A DNA stretch of 35,738 nucleotides, from positions 1 to 35,738 of the forward strand of contig JAGAOK010000094.1 in the NCBI GenBank assembly GCA_017623815.1, in the 5' to 3' direction. The position numbers and the translations under genes are program-made. Under the pieces are notes generated by a model that was not told the DNA's origin, did no database searches, and saw only the letters and a program-made list of their open reading frames with translations. Source of the DNA: Lachnospiraceae bacterium (lineage in GTDB: Bacteria; Bacillota; Clostridia; Lachnospirales; Lachnospiraceae). Below are positions 25,230-33,422 of the stretch, piece by piece (position 1 is the first letter of the stretch; each line of letters begins with the position of its first letter).

Positions 25230-25733
25230 ATGAGAGATCAATTGACACAGTCGGATATTGACAAAATGCAGGAAGAGATTGATTACCGGAAGCTGGTTAA
25301 ACGTCCGGAACTGATTGAACATGTGAAAGAGATGAGAGCACATGGCGATCTGAGCGAAAATTTTGAATATCACGCAGCGAAGAGAGAAAAGAATAAAAAC
25401 GAAAGTCGGATCCGTTATCTGGAACGCATGATAAAAACGGCAGAGATTATTTCCGATGAATCAAAAGAGGATGAAGCAGGAATTAATAATACCATCACTG
25501 TATATGTGGAGGAGGACGATGAGGAAGAAACCTATCGCATTGTAACAACGGTGCGCAGCGATTCCCTTTCTAATCTGATCAGCATAGAATCACCGATGGG
25601 AAAGGCTCTGCTCGGCCGCAAGGTGGGAGACCGTGTGGAGGTAAAGGTAAGTGATGCTTACAGTTATTACGTTGTGATACGCAAAATTGAAAAGACAACG
25701 GATGATTCGGGGGACAGGATTCGGAGTTATTAA
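25230..25733 (+). CDS. greA: Transcription elongation factor GreA/GreB family
   Basis: The 167-residue product is a transcript-cleavage factor that rescues backtracked RNA polymerase. The N-terminal coiled coil carries the conserved tip GDLSENFEYHAAK near residue 33, with the acidic residues that enter the polymerase channel. The C-terminal FKBP-like domain has the SPMGKALLGRKVGD signature. The chosen start ATG 25230 follows AAAGAAAGGTG; the frame continues upstream into the CDF gene, but those codons are shadowed. This may be a second Gre paralog, as the sequence is somewhat divergent from canonical GreA. Confidence 0.88.
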   Translation: MRDQLTQSDIDKMQEEIDYRKLVKRPELIEHVKEMRAHGDLSENFEYHAAKREKNKNESRIRYLERMIKTAEIISDESKEDEAGINNTITVYVEEDDEEETYRIVTTVRSDSLSNLISIESPMGKALLGRKVGDRVEVKVSDAYSYYVVIRKIEKTTDDSGDRIRSY

Positions 25734-25798
25734 GGTGGATAGTATATGCACGCATAACGTCTGCATGTCCTGAAATTCACATGTCTCTGAATAGTTAC

Positions 25799-25826
25799 AT
25801 ATATTAAATGAAACAGTTTAATATAT
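25799..25826 (+). repeat. AT-rich hairpin in the leader of the LysM gene
   Basis: ATATATTAAA (25799-25808) and TTTAATATAT (25817-25826) are perfect 10-bp inverted arms, ending 3 bases before the GGAGG ribosome binding site. No T-run follows, so it is not a terminator. Confidence 0.65.
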
Positions 25827-25837
25827 ATGGAGGCATT

Positions 25838-26560
25838 ATGGCGGAATGTCAGAAAGTGATACATGAGATTGGACGCGGCGATACGCTGTACCGTCTGGCA
25901 CAGAAATACAGAACGACAGTACCGATGATTCTTCTTGAAAATCCGGGAGTAGATCCTTACAATTTACAGATTGGAACTAAACTAACCATTTGCAGAGGAA
26001 GGCAGATGCCGCAGAAGCCGTCTATGGACGAATTGCAGATGACAGGGGATCTTGACCGCAGAATGCAGCAGTTTGCAGGCTGGCTGAAAATTTATCTGCT
26101 CTCACTTGCAGATACAGCGTCCCGCCAAAGAGACGCGGCGCAGAGAGTAGAGGCGGCAGCAAATAAAGTGGTGGATGTTTTTGAGGTATTTTATCCGGAA
26201 ACTATGATAAGGAGTCTTCGTGAGCACTTTGTAAGGGGATATATTCTGGATGCCATGTCCTATGCAAATGCACAAAACAATCGTGATACACAGGCGGCAG
26301 AAGAATTTGAGGAGCGGATTTCGGACCATGCGGAGGAGGTTGCAAAGCTTTTGGCTCAATACAACCGCTATTATGAAAAAGACCGCATCGAGGAGTCACT
26401 GGAGGAACTTCCTAAGGTGCTGAACCGGGTTGTGCTTGCTATGCGAAGCGGAGATGTCTCGGCGGAGTTTGCGGCCTATGAAACTATGGATGAATGGTCC
26501 GGTGCAGTGGCAGATTATCTGGCACGCGGACTTCGAAGGGAATTTTACAGGGAAGGATAG
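25838..26560 (+). CDS. LysM domain protein with helical C-terminal region
   Basis: The 240-residue product has one LysM domain at residues about 7-52, with the pattern IGRGDTLYRLAQKYRTTV then NPGVDPYNLQIGTKLTI. LysM binds N-acetylglucosamine polymers such as peptidoglycan. The rest (about 70-240) is predicted mostly alpha-helical with no enzyme motif. There is no signal peptide or membrane helix, which fits cytoplasm-made spore-coat or morphogenetic proteins better than secreted wall enzymes, but this is inference. The start is ATG 25838 behind GGAGG; an upstream ATG at 25808 lies inside the hairpin and has no ribosome binding site. Confidence 0.75.
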   Translation: MAECQKVIHEIGRGDTLYRLAQKYRTTVPMILLENPGVDPYNLQIGTKLTICRGRQMPQKPSMDELQMTGDLDRRMQQFAGWLKIYLLSLADTASRQRDAAQRVEAAANKVVDVFEVFYPETMIRSLREHFVRGYILDAMSYANAQNNRDTQAAEEFEERISDHAEEVAKLLAQYNRYYEKDRIEESLEELPKVLNRVVLAMRSGDVSAEFAAYETMDEWSGAVADYLARGLRREFYREG

Positions 26561-26590
26561 AAACTGCAAAGGTGCAGGTTATGATAAAGA

Positions 26591-26629
26591 AAAAGGGTCC
26601 GTCATCGAAGATCGGTGACGGACCTTTTA
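26591..26629. terminator. Bidirectional terminator
   Basis: GGTCCGTCATCGA and TCGGTGACGGACC pair almost perfectly, flanked by A-tract and T-tract, between the LysM gene (stop 26560) and the convergent substrate-binding protein gene. Confidence 0.88.
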
Positions 26630-26646
26630 CTATCTATATAGGAGTG

Positions 26647-27669
26647 TTATTTCTCAGCAGCTTTCTCGGCAAAATCTGTGGTGACCAGATCTTCGTAAGG
26701 AGCACGTGTTTCCAGCTGTCCGGCTTCTTCCAAAATGTTCTGAAGAAGATCGAAACTGTCTTTTTCAAAAATCAAATCTGTCTTCCATGTGTCCTGTTCA
26801 TGATAGCGTGCTACGATGGTAGTGAGCGTTTCAAGATCCGTCTCAGCGAACTGAGGTTGTATGATTTTGGCAATTTCCTCCGGTGTATGCGAGTTTACAT
26901 AATCCATTCCGAGCTGAAGGGCATTCGTAAAATTCTGGACAGTTTCCTTGTTTTTGTTTACATAACTTTCTTTTGCTGAAAAGCAGGTATATGGGACAAA
27001 TCCGGAGTCAATGCCGAGGGATGCGACCACATAATAGCCTTCGTTCATCATCTCAAGTGCAGTGGCAGAAGGTTCGAATTCCACGGTGTAGTCACCCTGA
27101 CCGCCCGAGAATGCAGCAGCGGTGGAACCAAAGTCGATGCTCTGGTCAATGGTCAGATCTGTTTTCGGGTCAATGCCGTTTTTCTTTAAGATATATTCAA
27201 ATACCATCTGAGGCATTCCGCCGGCGCGGCCGCCGAGTACGGTTTTTCCTTTCAGTTTATCCCAGGTAAAGTCCGTGTCGTTTTCGCGTGCCACAATGAA
27301 GTTTCCTGCACGTTGTGTCAGCTGGGCAAAATTGACTACGGTATCGTCTGTTTCTCCGAGATAGGTATAAATCGTCGACTCCGGTCCCATGAATCCGATG
27401 TCTGCCTCGCCGGACAATACGGCTGTCATGGTTTTGTCAGCGCCAAAGCCGGTAACAAGCTCTAAATCAATGCCTTTTTCTGCAAAGTAGCCGTTCTCCA
27501 TGGCAACATAGAGCGGAGCATAGAAGATGGAGTGGGCCACTTCGTTAAGAACCACTTTTTCACCGCCCGGTTTTTCTGCTTTCTGACATCCGGTAAGTAA
27601 TGTGGTTGCCGTGACAAGTGCAGTCAGAGTCAGGGCAGACAGTTTGTGAATGAGTTTTCTTTTTTTCAT
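26647..27669 (-). CDS. ABC transporter substrate-binding lipoprotein, NMT1/THI5-SsuA type
   Basis: The 340-residue product starts with a lipoprotein signal and lipobox (TLLTGC) and is a type II periplasmic-binding fold. The pattern HSIFYAPLYVAMENGYFAEKGIDLEL with SGEADIGFMGPE is characteristic of the NMT1/THI5/SsuA family that binds thiamine precursors, alkanesulfonates, taurine or nitrate-like ligands. The ligand cannot be assigned. No permease or ATPase gene is adjacent, so it must work with a transporter encoded elsewhere. The start ATG lies behind AAAAGGAGG. A tiny GGGC/GCCC hairpin sits just upstream of the ribosome binding site; no recognisable TPP or SAM riboswitch is present. Confidence 0.9.
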   Translation of the reverse strand: MKKRKLIHKLSALTLTALVTATTLLTGCQKAEKPGGEKVVLNEVAHSIFYAPLYVAMENGYFAEKGIDLELVTGFGADKTMTAVLSGEADIGFMGPESTIYTYLGETDDTVVNFAQLTQRAGNFIVARENDTDFTWDKLKGKTVLGGRAGGMPQMVFEYILKKNGIDPKTDLTIDQSIDFGSTAAAFSGGQGDYTVEFEPSATALEMMNEGYYVVASLGIDSGFVPYTCFSAKESYVNKNKETVQNFTNALQLGMDYVNSHTPEEIAKIIQPQFAETDLETLTTIVARYHEQDTWKTDLIFEKDSFDLLQNILEEAGQLETRAPYEDLVTTDFAEKAAEK

Positions 27670-27753
27670 AATTTACCTCCTTTTGGGCATAGCCCTTAAA
27701 ATAAACTATGCATCGAAGGCTTTTTGGGTTACAATGGAGAGCGGGTGATTTTT

Positions 27754-28608
27754 ATGTGGATGTTACAGGTGCTGTTATATGGAGTGTTGAAAGGCGCCAG
27801 AGAAATTATTAAAAAGAAATCGTTGGGAAAAAGTACCGTACTTGAGGTTCTGTTTTTTTATACCTTATTCGGATTTTTAATGGTATGTCCGGATGTGGTC
27901 AGTGCAGGCGGTGTTGAGCCGGCGCAGATGGCAGGAATCGTACTTAAGTCATTTGTGATATTTGTCGCGTGGATGTGCAGCTTTAAGGCGATTAAGAAAA
28001 TGCCGATCAGTTTGTATGGGATTCTGGATTTGTCCCGTGTGCTGTTCGCAACGCTTCTGGCTACGGTGGTAATGCATGAGGTTATGACGCCTTATCAGAT
28101 GGTAGGTCTTGCTTTTGTGTGCACAGGTCTGCTGATGCTAAAAGGCCTTCCGGGAAAAAAGAAGGAGGCAGAGGAGAAAGAAAAGGTCAGTCCGAAGTTT
28201 ATCGTGTTTGCATTTGTATCGTGTCTTCTCAACGCCTTTTCGGGACTTTTGGATAAAATTCTGATGAAAGATGTGACGGATTCGCAGCTGCAGTTCTGGT
28301 ACATGCTGTATCTGGTGTTGTTTTATCTGGTTTACATAATTGTAACACGGACAAAGATCCGGATTGTCAGTTCGCTCAAAAACGGGTGGATCTGGCTCTT
28401 GGCCTTTTTATTTATCATTGCAGACAGGGCACTGTTTATGGCAAATGCAGATCCGGCGAGCAAAATCAGTGTTATGACACTGATCAAACAGTCGGGCTGT
28501 CTTGTGACGATTCTGGGCGGAAAACTGATTTTCCATGAAAAAAATATCCGCCGGAAACTTATTTGTGCAGCCGTAATTGTGACGGGAATTGTGATTGCGG
28601 TATTATAA
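27754..28608 (+). CDS. EamA/DMT-family membrane transporter
   Basis: The 284-residue product is hydrophobic throughout and shows the ten-helix, two-repeat layout of the drug/metabolite transporter superfamily. Each repeat ends in a GLAFVCTGLLML-like or AAVIVTGIVIAVL-like helix. A charged loop near residues 136-150 separates the halves. These proteins move small metabolites such as amino acids or nucleosides; the substrate is not known here. ATG 27754 behind GAGAGCGGG is preferred over TTG 27724. It is divergent from the substrate-binding protein gene. Confidence 0.85.
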   Translation: MWMLQVLLYGVLKGAREIIKKKSLGKSTVLEVLFFYTLFGFLMVCPDVVSAGGVEPAQMAGIVLKSFVIFVAWMCSFKAIKKMPISLYGILDLSRVLFATLLATVVMHEVMTPYQMVGLAFVCTGLLMLKGLPGKKKEAEEKEKVSPKFIVFAFVSCLLNAFSGLLDKILMKDVTDSQLQFWYMLYLVLFYLVYIIVTRTKIRIVSSLKNGWIWLLAFLFIIADRALFMANADPASKISVMTLIKQSGCLVTILGGKLIFHEKNIRRKLICAAVIVTGIVIAVL

Positions 28609-28656
28609 TGGGACGTTACTTATGTTATACTGGGAAGACAGAAAGGAAAGTGTGAG

Positions 28657-30990
28657 ATGAGTATTTATGATTCTTTAAATGATATGCAGAAAAAAGCAGT
28701 GCTTCAGACGGAAGGACCGGTGCTGATTTTAGCAGGAGCAGGTTCCGGTAAGACGCGCGTTTTGACGCACAGGATTGCTTATCTGATTGATGAATGCAGG
28801 GTAATGCCGTGGAATATTATGGCCATTACATTTACAAATAAAGCAGCAGAGGAAATGAGAAACCGAGTTGATGATCTGGTCGGTTTCGGTTCGGAGAGTA
28901 TCTGGGTATCTACGTTTCATTCGAGTTGTGTGCGGATTTTGCGCCGCTATGCAGACCGTCTGGGATATGATACTAATTTTACGATTTATGATGCGGATGA
29001 CCAGAAGACGGTAATCAAAGAGGTGTGCAAGAAGCTTCAGATTGATACAAAGATGGTAAAAGAGCGTACGATTTTATCTGCCATCTCTTCGGCGAAGGAT
29101 TCGCTGATCGGACCGCTTGAGTATGAGATGAATGCGTTCGGGGATTATAATAAGCAGCGGATTGCCAAAGCATATAAGGAGTATCAGGCAACGCTTCGCA
29201 AAAATAATGCGATGGATTTTGATGATCTGATTATGCAGACTGTGGAGCTTCTGAAACATGATACAGAGGTTTTGTGCAGTTATCAGGAGCGGTTTCAGTA
29301 TATTATGGTGGATGAGTATCAGGATACGAATACCGCGCAGTTTGAACTGATTCGTTTGTTAGCATCGGCTAACCACAATCTTTGCGTGGTCGGAGATGAT
29401 GACCAGTCCATCTACAAATTCCGCGGTGCCAATATCCGCAACATTCTGGACTTTGAGCAGGTATATCCGGATGCGTGTGTAATCAAACTGGAGCAGAATT
29501 ACCGCTCGACGCAGAATATTTTGGATGCGGCAAATGCTGTGATCCGCAATAACGTCGGCAGAAAGGCAAAGTCACTCTGGACGGCAGAAGGAGCGGGAAG
29601 CAGACTGCATTTTCGTCAGTTTGATACCGCATACGAAGAAGCGGAATATATTGCGGGAGACATCTCACATAAATATCATACAGCAGCTCTTCGTTTCAGC
29701 GAGTGTGCGGTTCTTTATCGTACCAATGCCCAGTCGCGTCTTTTGGAGGAGCAGTTTATCCGTTCGAACATTCCGTATAATGTGGTCGGCGGAGTGAATT
29801 TCTATTCCAGAAAAGAGATTAAAGATGTTCTGGCATATTTAAAGACGATTGATAACGGAAAAGATGATCTGGCTGTGCGCCGTATCATCAATGTACCAAA
29901 GCGCGGAATCGGGCAGACGACGATTGCCAAGGTGCAGGACTATGCGGAAGCAAACGACATCAGCTTTTATGATGCCCTGTGTCGTGCAGATCAGATTGGA
30001 ACGCTTGGAAAAGCAGCGGGAAAGCTGGCACCGTTTGTTTCAATGATACAGTCATTTCGCGCCAAACTTTCCGCGTATTCGCTGGAAGATCTGGTGGAGG
30101 ATATTTTGGACGAGACAGGATATGTTTCGCAGCTGGAAGCGGATTCTGAGGAAGAGGCAAAGGCAAGAATGGAAAATATCGATGAGTTGATTTCCAAGGT
30201 GGTGGCTTACGAAGAGGAGAGCGCAGAGCCGTCGCTTTCCGGATTTTTGGAGGAAGTGGCGCTGGTGGCAGACATTGACAGCGTGGATCCGGAAACCGAT
30301 AAGGTGCTTTTGATGACACTGCACAGTGCAAAGGGTCTGGAATTTAAGCATGTATATCTTTCCGGTATGGAGGATGGAGTATTCCCAAGCTATATGACAA
30401 TCATGTCTGACGATTCGACGGAGGTGGAAGAGGAACGCAGACTTGCCTATGTGGGAATTACCCGTGCAAAGCAGGAACTGACCATTTCAGCAGCCAAGCA
30501 GCGTATGCTGCGCGGGGAGACGCAGTACAATCCGGTCAGCCGCTTTGTCAAAGAAATTCCGCAGGAACTTCTGGATAACAGGCTTCCGGTTTATAAACGT
30601 GATTTTTCAGATTATGAGGATACCTCCAGCGAACGTGTCAGCTTTAAGCAGAAACCGTATTCGTATATGTCGGGTGGTGGCAAATCACCGGCTTCCGGCG
30701 CCTTGGGAACATCCTACGGTCCGATGGGTGTGCGTCCGAAAGCAGTTTTGACCAAGAAAACAACACCGCCCGGTGTGAAGCCATTTATCGCGCAGGTATC
30801 CGATATGAATAACAAACCGGGCGGCGCAATAAACTATACGGTAGGCGATCGTGTCAGACATTCGCGCTTCGGAGACGGAAGTGTGCTGGCGATGGAACCG
30901 GGGCCGAAAGACACCAAAGTAACCGTTCAGTTTGACGGCTGCGGACAGAAGATTATGTATGCAACTTTTGCAAAACTTGTGAAAATTTAG
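28657..30990 (+). CDS. pcrA: ATP-dependent DNA helicase PcrA/UvrD
   Basis: The 777-residue product is a superfamily 1A 3'-5' helicase involved in repair, rolling-circle replication and removal of stalled RNA polymerase. The motifs are intact: AGAGSGKT (Walker A, about 27-34), TFTNKAA (Ia), DEYQDTN (Walker B, about 223), GDDDQSIYKFRGA (III), QNYRST (IV), TLHSAKGLEF (V) and VGITRAK (VI). The C-terminus ends in a tudor-like RNA-polymerase-interaction domain (GDRVRHSRFGDG). The start ATG is behind AGAAAGGAAAG. A possible extended -10, TATACT with TGT, lies at 28626-28631. Confidence 0.97.
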   Translation: MSIYDSLNDMQKKAVLQTEGPVLILAGAGSGKTRVLTHRIAYLIDECRVMPWNIMAITFTNKAAEEMRNRVDDLVGFGSESIWVSTFHSSCVRILRRYADRLGYDTNFTIYDADDQKTVIKEVCKKLQIDTKMVKERTILSAISSAKDSLIGPLEYEMNAFGDYNKQRIAKAYKEYQATLRKNNAMDFDDLIMQTVELLKHDTEVLCSYQERFQYIMVDEYQDTNTAQFELIRLLASANHNLCVVGDDDQSIYKFRGANIRNILDFEQVYPDACVIKLEQNYRSTQNILDAANAVIRNNVGRKAKSLWTAEGAGSRLHFRQFDTAYEEAEYIAGDISHKYHTAALRFSECAVLYRTNAQSRLLEEQFIRSNIPYNVVGGVNFYSRKEIKDVLAYLKTIDNGKDDLAVRRIINVPKRGIGQTTIAKVQDYAEANDISFYDALCRADQIGTLGKAAGKLAPFVSMIQSFRAKLSAYSLEDLVEDILDETGYVSQLEADSEEEAKARMENIDELISKVVAYEEESAEPSLSGFLEEVALVADIDSVDPETDKVLLMTLHSAKGLEFKHVYLSGMEDGVFPSYMTIMSDDSTEVEEERRLAYVGITRAKQELTISAAKQRMLRGETQYNPVSRFVKEIPQELLDNRLPVYKRDFSDYEDTSSERVSFKQKPYSYMSGGGKSPASGALGTSYGPMGVRPKAVLTKKTTPPGVKPFIAQVSDMNNKPGGAINYTVGDRVRHSRFGDGSVLAMEPGPKDTKVTVQFDGCGQKIMYATFAKLVKI

Positions 30991-31065
30991 GTAGTAAATA
31001 CCGTGCAGATGTGATAAAATGAAATATATTTAAGGGGCAACCATAGCAGAAAGGTGGAAGGCGTT

Positions 31066-31347
31066 ATGAAAAATATGAAAATTGATGATGTTATCGCAAT
31101 GATCAAAGCAAACGATCTGATCAAAAAAGAGGAAGAGAAGAAATCAAATCCGATTCTCTGGATTCTTGCTATTGTCGGTGCAGTAGCAGCGATCGCGGCA
31201 ATCGCATACGCTGTATATCTGTATTTTACACCGGATTATCTCGAGGACTTCGAGGATGATTTCGATGACGATTTTGATGATGATTTCTTTGAAGACAGCG
31301 TGGAGGATGAGGCTGCAAAAGATATCGTAGCAAAGGATGCAGAATAG
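31066..31347 (+). CDS. Small single-pass membrane protein with acidic tail
   Basis: The 93-residue product has a short Lys/Glu-rich N-terminus, one alanine/isoleucine-rich membrane helix at about 31-51, and a tail of mostly Asp and Glu with Phe (FEDDFDDDFDDDFF-type). The topology is uncertain; the acidic tail favours an outside location by the positive-inside rule. I do not recognise a family. ATG 31066 has a GGTGG site upstream; GTG 31054 and ATG 31075 are alternatives. It lies between pcrA and the structured intergenic region. Confidence 0.7.
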   Translation: MKNMKIDDVIAMIKANDLIKKEEEKKSNPILWILAIVGAVAAIAAIAYAVYLYFTPDYLEDFEDDFDDDFDDDFFEDSVEDEAAKDIVAKDAE

Positions 31348-31381
31348 TCCGGAAGCGGTCAGAGGTTTAAGTGAATAATTG

Positions 31382-31464
31382 AGATGGAAGGGGCTGTTGC
31401 AAAGTAGCGATGATTCGGAATCTGCCTGCGCAAGAGTCCCTTTATTGTTGAGTTTTTTCCATCT
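31382..31464. other. Structured intergenic hairpin region
   Basis: The stretch from 31348 to 31848 has no supported gene. Its first part folds into a long interrupted helix. The outer arms AGATGGAA (31382-31389) and TTCCATCT (31457-31464) enclose AAGGGGCT-G-TTGC (31388-31400), which pairs with GCAA-G-AGTCCCTT (31430-31442): twelve pairs with one G-G mismatch. A small GATTCGGAATC element lies in the loop. The nature (regulatory RNA, remnant of a mobile repeat, or unusual terminator) is unknown. Confidence 0.55.
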
Positions 31465-31520
31465 GGGTTTGTGGTGGCGGTTTGGGATGACTTGGGAGAT
31501 ATTGCTGATTTCGTGTGACT

Positions 31521-31679
31521 TGGGTATTGAGGTCGGAAATCAAGTGGCTATACCCAATTTTGAAGAAAAAACAGCGAAAAAAACGTGTTTTTGGGTATTG
31601 AACCGAGAAAACAAGAGCAAATACCCAGGAAATTGAAAAAGTCTGGGTATTTGGGCGAGGTTTATGAACGAAATACCCA
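31521..31679. repeat. Three inverted-repeat units TGGGTAT-N22-ATACCCA
   Basis: Three units of exactly 36 bases occur at 31521-31556, 31592-31627 and 31644-31679. Each begins with TGGGTAT and ends with ATACCCA with exactly 22 bases between. The interiors of units 1 and 2 are partly similar (about 12 of 22 positions), and unit 3 differs. The right arm of unit 2 and left arm of unit 3 also form a perfect 8-bp inverted pair (ATACCCAG/CTGGGTAT). The array lies in the gene-free stretch between the acidic-tail gene and the IS110 element. Confidence 0.8.
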
Positions 31680-31848
31680 AAGGGACGCGAGGGGGAACGA
31701 GGGGAATACGACCGGAGACCAAGCTTCCGGAGATTGTAGGAGTGTAAGTTTGAAACAAATAGGTAGTAGTTAGAGAAAAAAAGTAATGCATAGCAAATAG
31801 ACCATCCTGAGGGTGGGTTAAAAAAGTGAATATAGACACAACACCTAA

Positions 31849-33108
31849 TTAGGAAGCAGGAATGACATCATCTTTGATGGTGTAACCACGTTGCTTTAAC
31901 AGATTAAGTGCCTGTGAAGTTGTCAATACTTTTGATTCATTCACAGGGCGTGATTCAAGAAAACCATCTGGTGTATAAGGTTTTAAATCTGATAGTATGT
32001 GCCAAATAGCGGTCAGGAGCATACGGCAGATAGCAATGATGGCTTTCTTGTGACCACGGCGTGCTTTGATACGCTTGTAGCGGTCGGTTATTTCAGGATG
32101 TTTCTTGGAACGCAATAAAGCATTTGCAACTTGTACCAGAACTGGTTTAAAATAAGAACCAGCACGGGAAATTCTAGTTGATTTGATTTTTTTGTTGCTT
32201 TGGTCATTGCGTGGACAACATCCTGCCCATGAAACGAGGTGTTTAGCTGTGGGGAAGACAGACATATCACCACCGATTTCAGAAAGGACTTGGATAGCAG
32301 TCATAGGATTTTTGTCGAATCCTGGAACAGTACGAATCAGATCAAGAGCAGCTTGGTATTTATCAGAGAGACGAAGAATCTCCCGTTCTATTTCTTCAAG
32401 ATGCTTTTCTAATTCGTCGATGTGGTTAAGACACTGTCTGAGTTTAACGGCCTGTTCTTGGGAAATGGCTCCGTCAACAGCAGCCTGAATTTCTTCAATG
32501 GGTGTCTTGCACCGACCGTCAATAAAAGGCGTTACGTCAAACAATTCCCCAGGATGAGCAAGCATATATTCTGTGATGGAGCGTGAAGATTTTCCGAACA
32601 CATCACTGAAGACATCGTCGAGTTTGAGGTTTGATACGGTAAGACAATTCTGTGCACGATTCTTCTCACCGACAATCATACAGGTGAGTTTGAAACGGTA
32701 TCTTACCAAATCTCTCAAGTGACGAATATCAGCAGGTGGAATAAAGGATGGTTTGACCATGTCACACATGTAAAGGTCGCAAATCCATTTAGCATCTTTA
32801 CGGTCGGTTTTGTTTCCCTTTTGGGGTTTAGTGTACTTAGGGTGAGAAAGAGTAACGAAAAGGTTATTCTTTTCTAAGATATTAAAAATAGGAATCCAGT
32901 ACTTGCTGGTAGATTCCATACAAACGTCAGTACAGTGATATTTTGCAAGCCAGTCAGACAGCTCCTGCAAACCTTTTGTGAAGGAAGAGAAGCGAGCTTG
33001 CTTATATTCAGTACGACCATTGGAATCAGTAATACCGATGCAGGCATAAATCCATGTTTTGTGGATATCAAGTCCACAACAATTGAAACGAAAAATTTTA
33101 AAAGACAA
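31849..33108 (-). CDS. IS110-family transposase (bridge-RNA-type recombinase)
   Basis: The product is 419 residues when started at TTG 33108, which has AGGAGG 8 bases upstream; the frame extends 17 codons further. The N-terminal RuvC-like DEDD domain shows GLDIHK with the first Asp, CMESTSKYW with the Glu, and NKTDRKDAKW with the last two acids. A coiled-coil stretch near residues 220-260 follows. The C-terminal Transposase_20 domain has TVPGFDKNPMTAIQVLSEIG and a SWAGCCPRNDQSNKK region containing the candidate catalytic Ser. All key parts are intact, so the element could be active. Enzymes of this family recombine DNA as directed by a structured RNA from the element's own non-coding end. Confidence 0.93.
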   Translation of the reverse strand: MSFKIFRFNCCGLDIHKTWIYACIGITDSNGRTEYKQARFSSFTKGLQELSDWLAKYHCTDVCMESTSKYWIPIFNILEKNNLFVTLSHPKYTKPQKGNKTDRKDAKWICDLYMCDMVKPSFIPPADIRHLRDLVRYRFKLTCMIVGEKNRAQNCLTVSNLKLDDVFSDVFGKSSRSITEYMLAHPGELFDVTPFIDGRCKTPIEEIQAAVDGAISQEQAVKLRQCLNHIDELEKHLEEIEREILRLSDKYQAALDLIRTVPGFDKNPMTAIQVLSEIGGDMSVFPTAKHLVSWAGCCPRNDQSNKKIKSTRISRAGSYFKPVLVQVANALLRSKKHPEITDRYKRIKARRGHKKAIIAICRMLLTAIWHILSDLKPYTPDGFLESRPVNESKVLTTSQALNLLKQRGYTIKDDVIPAS

Positions 33109-33144
33109 TATAAAAACCTCCTGAGATTTATAGTAATAAAACTG

Positions 33145-33300
33145 ACAGTGACTGGTCATCCGGCAAAATCGAGTCGACTTTGGAAGAGATAAGTTTACGG
33201 GCTACGGTATGCGCCATTCATTGATGCCTTAACGGATGACCGACAACATATAATAATGCGAGGTCGCCGCTATACAGCCCCACCACTCACCTCCACGTGT
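33145..33300 (-). ncRNA. Candidate IS110 bridge RNA
   Basis: The region just 5' of the transposase (minus strand) folds in the order expected for a bridge RNA. A 5' stem-loop is closed by GAGGT/ACCTC (33293-33260). A linker follows, then a perfect 9-bp stem GGTCATCCG/CGGATGACC (33241-33233 with 33162-33154) enclosing a 70-base loop. No ORF with a ribosome binding site explains it. The length, about 155 bases, is close to the known IS621 bridge RNA of about 177. The exact ends and the target- and donor-binding loops cannot be assigned by eye. Confidence 0.45.
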
Positions 33301-33422
33301 TCTGTAGTGTGTCAGTCTTATTAAGAGAATAATATCAGAAGGAAAATAGATTAGAAAGCGAAAGTTAGTGGGCGAGTTTCATGACCCCATCGGTGCCTTT
33401 CGCAGAAAGGCGGAATATAATA

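Larger units (their letters stand above)
31820..33345 (-). mobile_element. IS110-family insertion element (approximate limits)
   Basis: A complete IS110-type transposase gene with non-coding flanks on both sides. IS110 elements lack clear terminal inverted repeats, so the ends cannot be set from the sequence; the limits given are estimates from the gene-free flanks. The longer, structured flank is 5' of the transposase, as in the IS110 subgroup that carries its bridge RNA there. The insertion lies between the small acidic-tail gene and rlmD and seems to interrupt no gene. Confidence 0.75.

Noticed and set aside
24448-25248. 266-residue minus-strand frame
   Set aside because: Opposite the cation diffusion facilitator gene; His/Ile-rich shadow composition with no recognisable motif.
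27680-27700. Riboswitch before the NMT1-type binding protein
   Set aside because: Only a 4-bp hairpin is present in a leader too short for a TPP or SAM aptamer.
31379-31636. Possible 85-residue plus-strand gene
   Set aside because: No ribosome binding site, it runs through the hairpin and two of the inverted-repeat units, and its composition resembles no protein family.
31521-31679. CRISPR array
   Set aside because: The repeats are short, inverted and alternating, not direct repeats with uniform spacers, and no cas gene is present.
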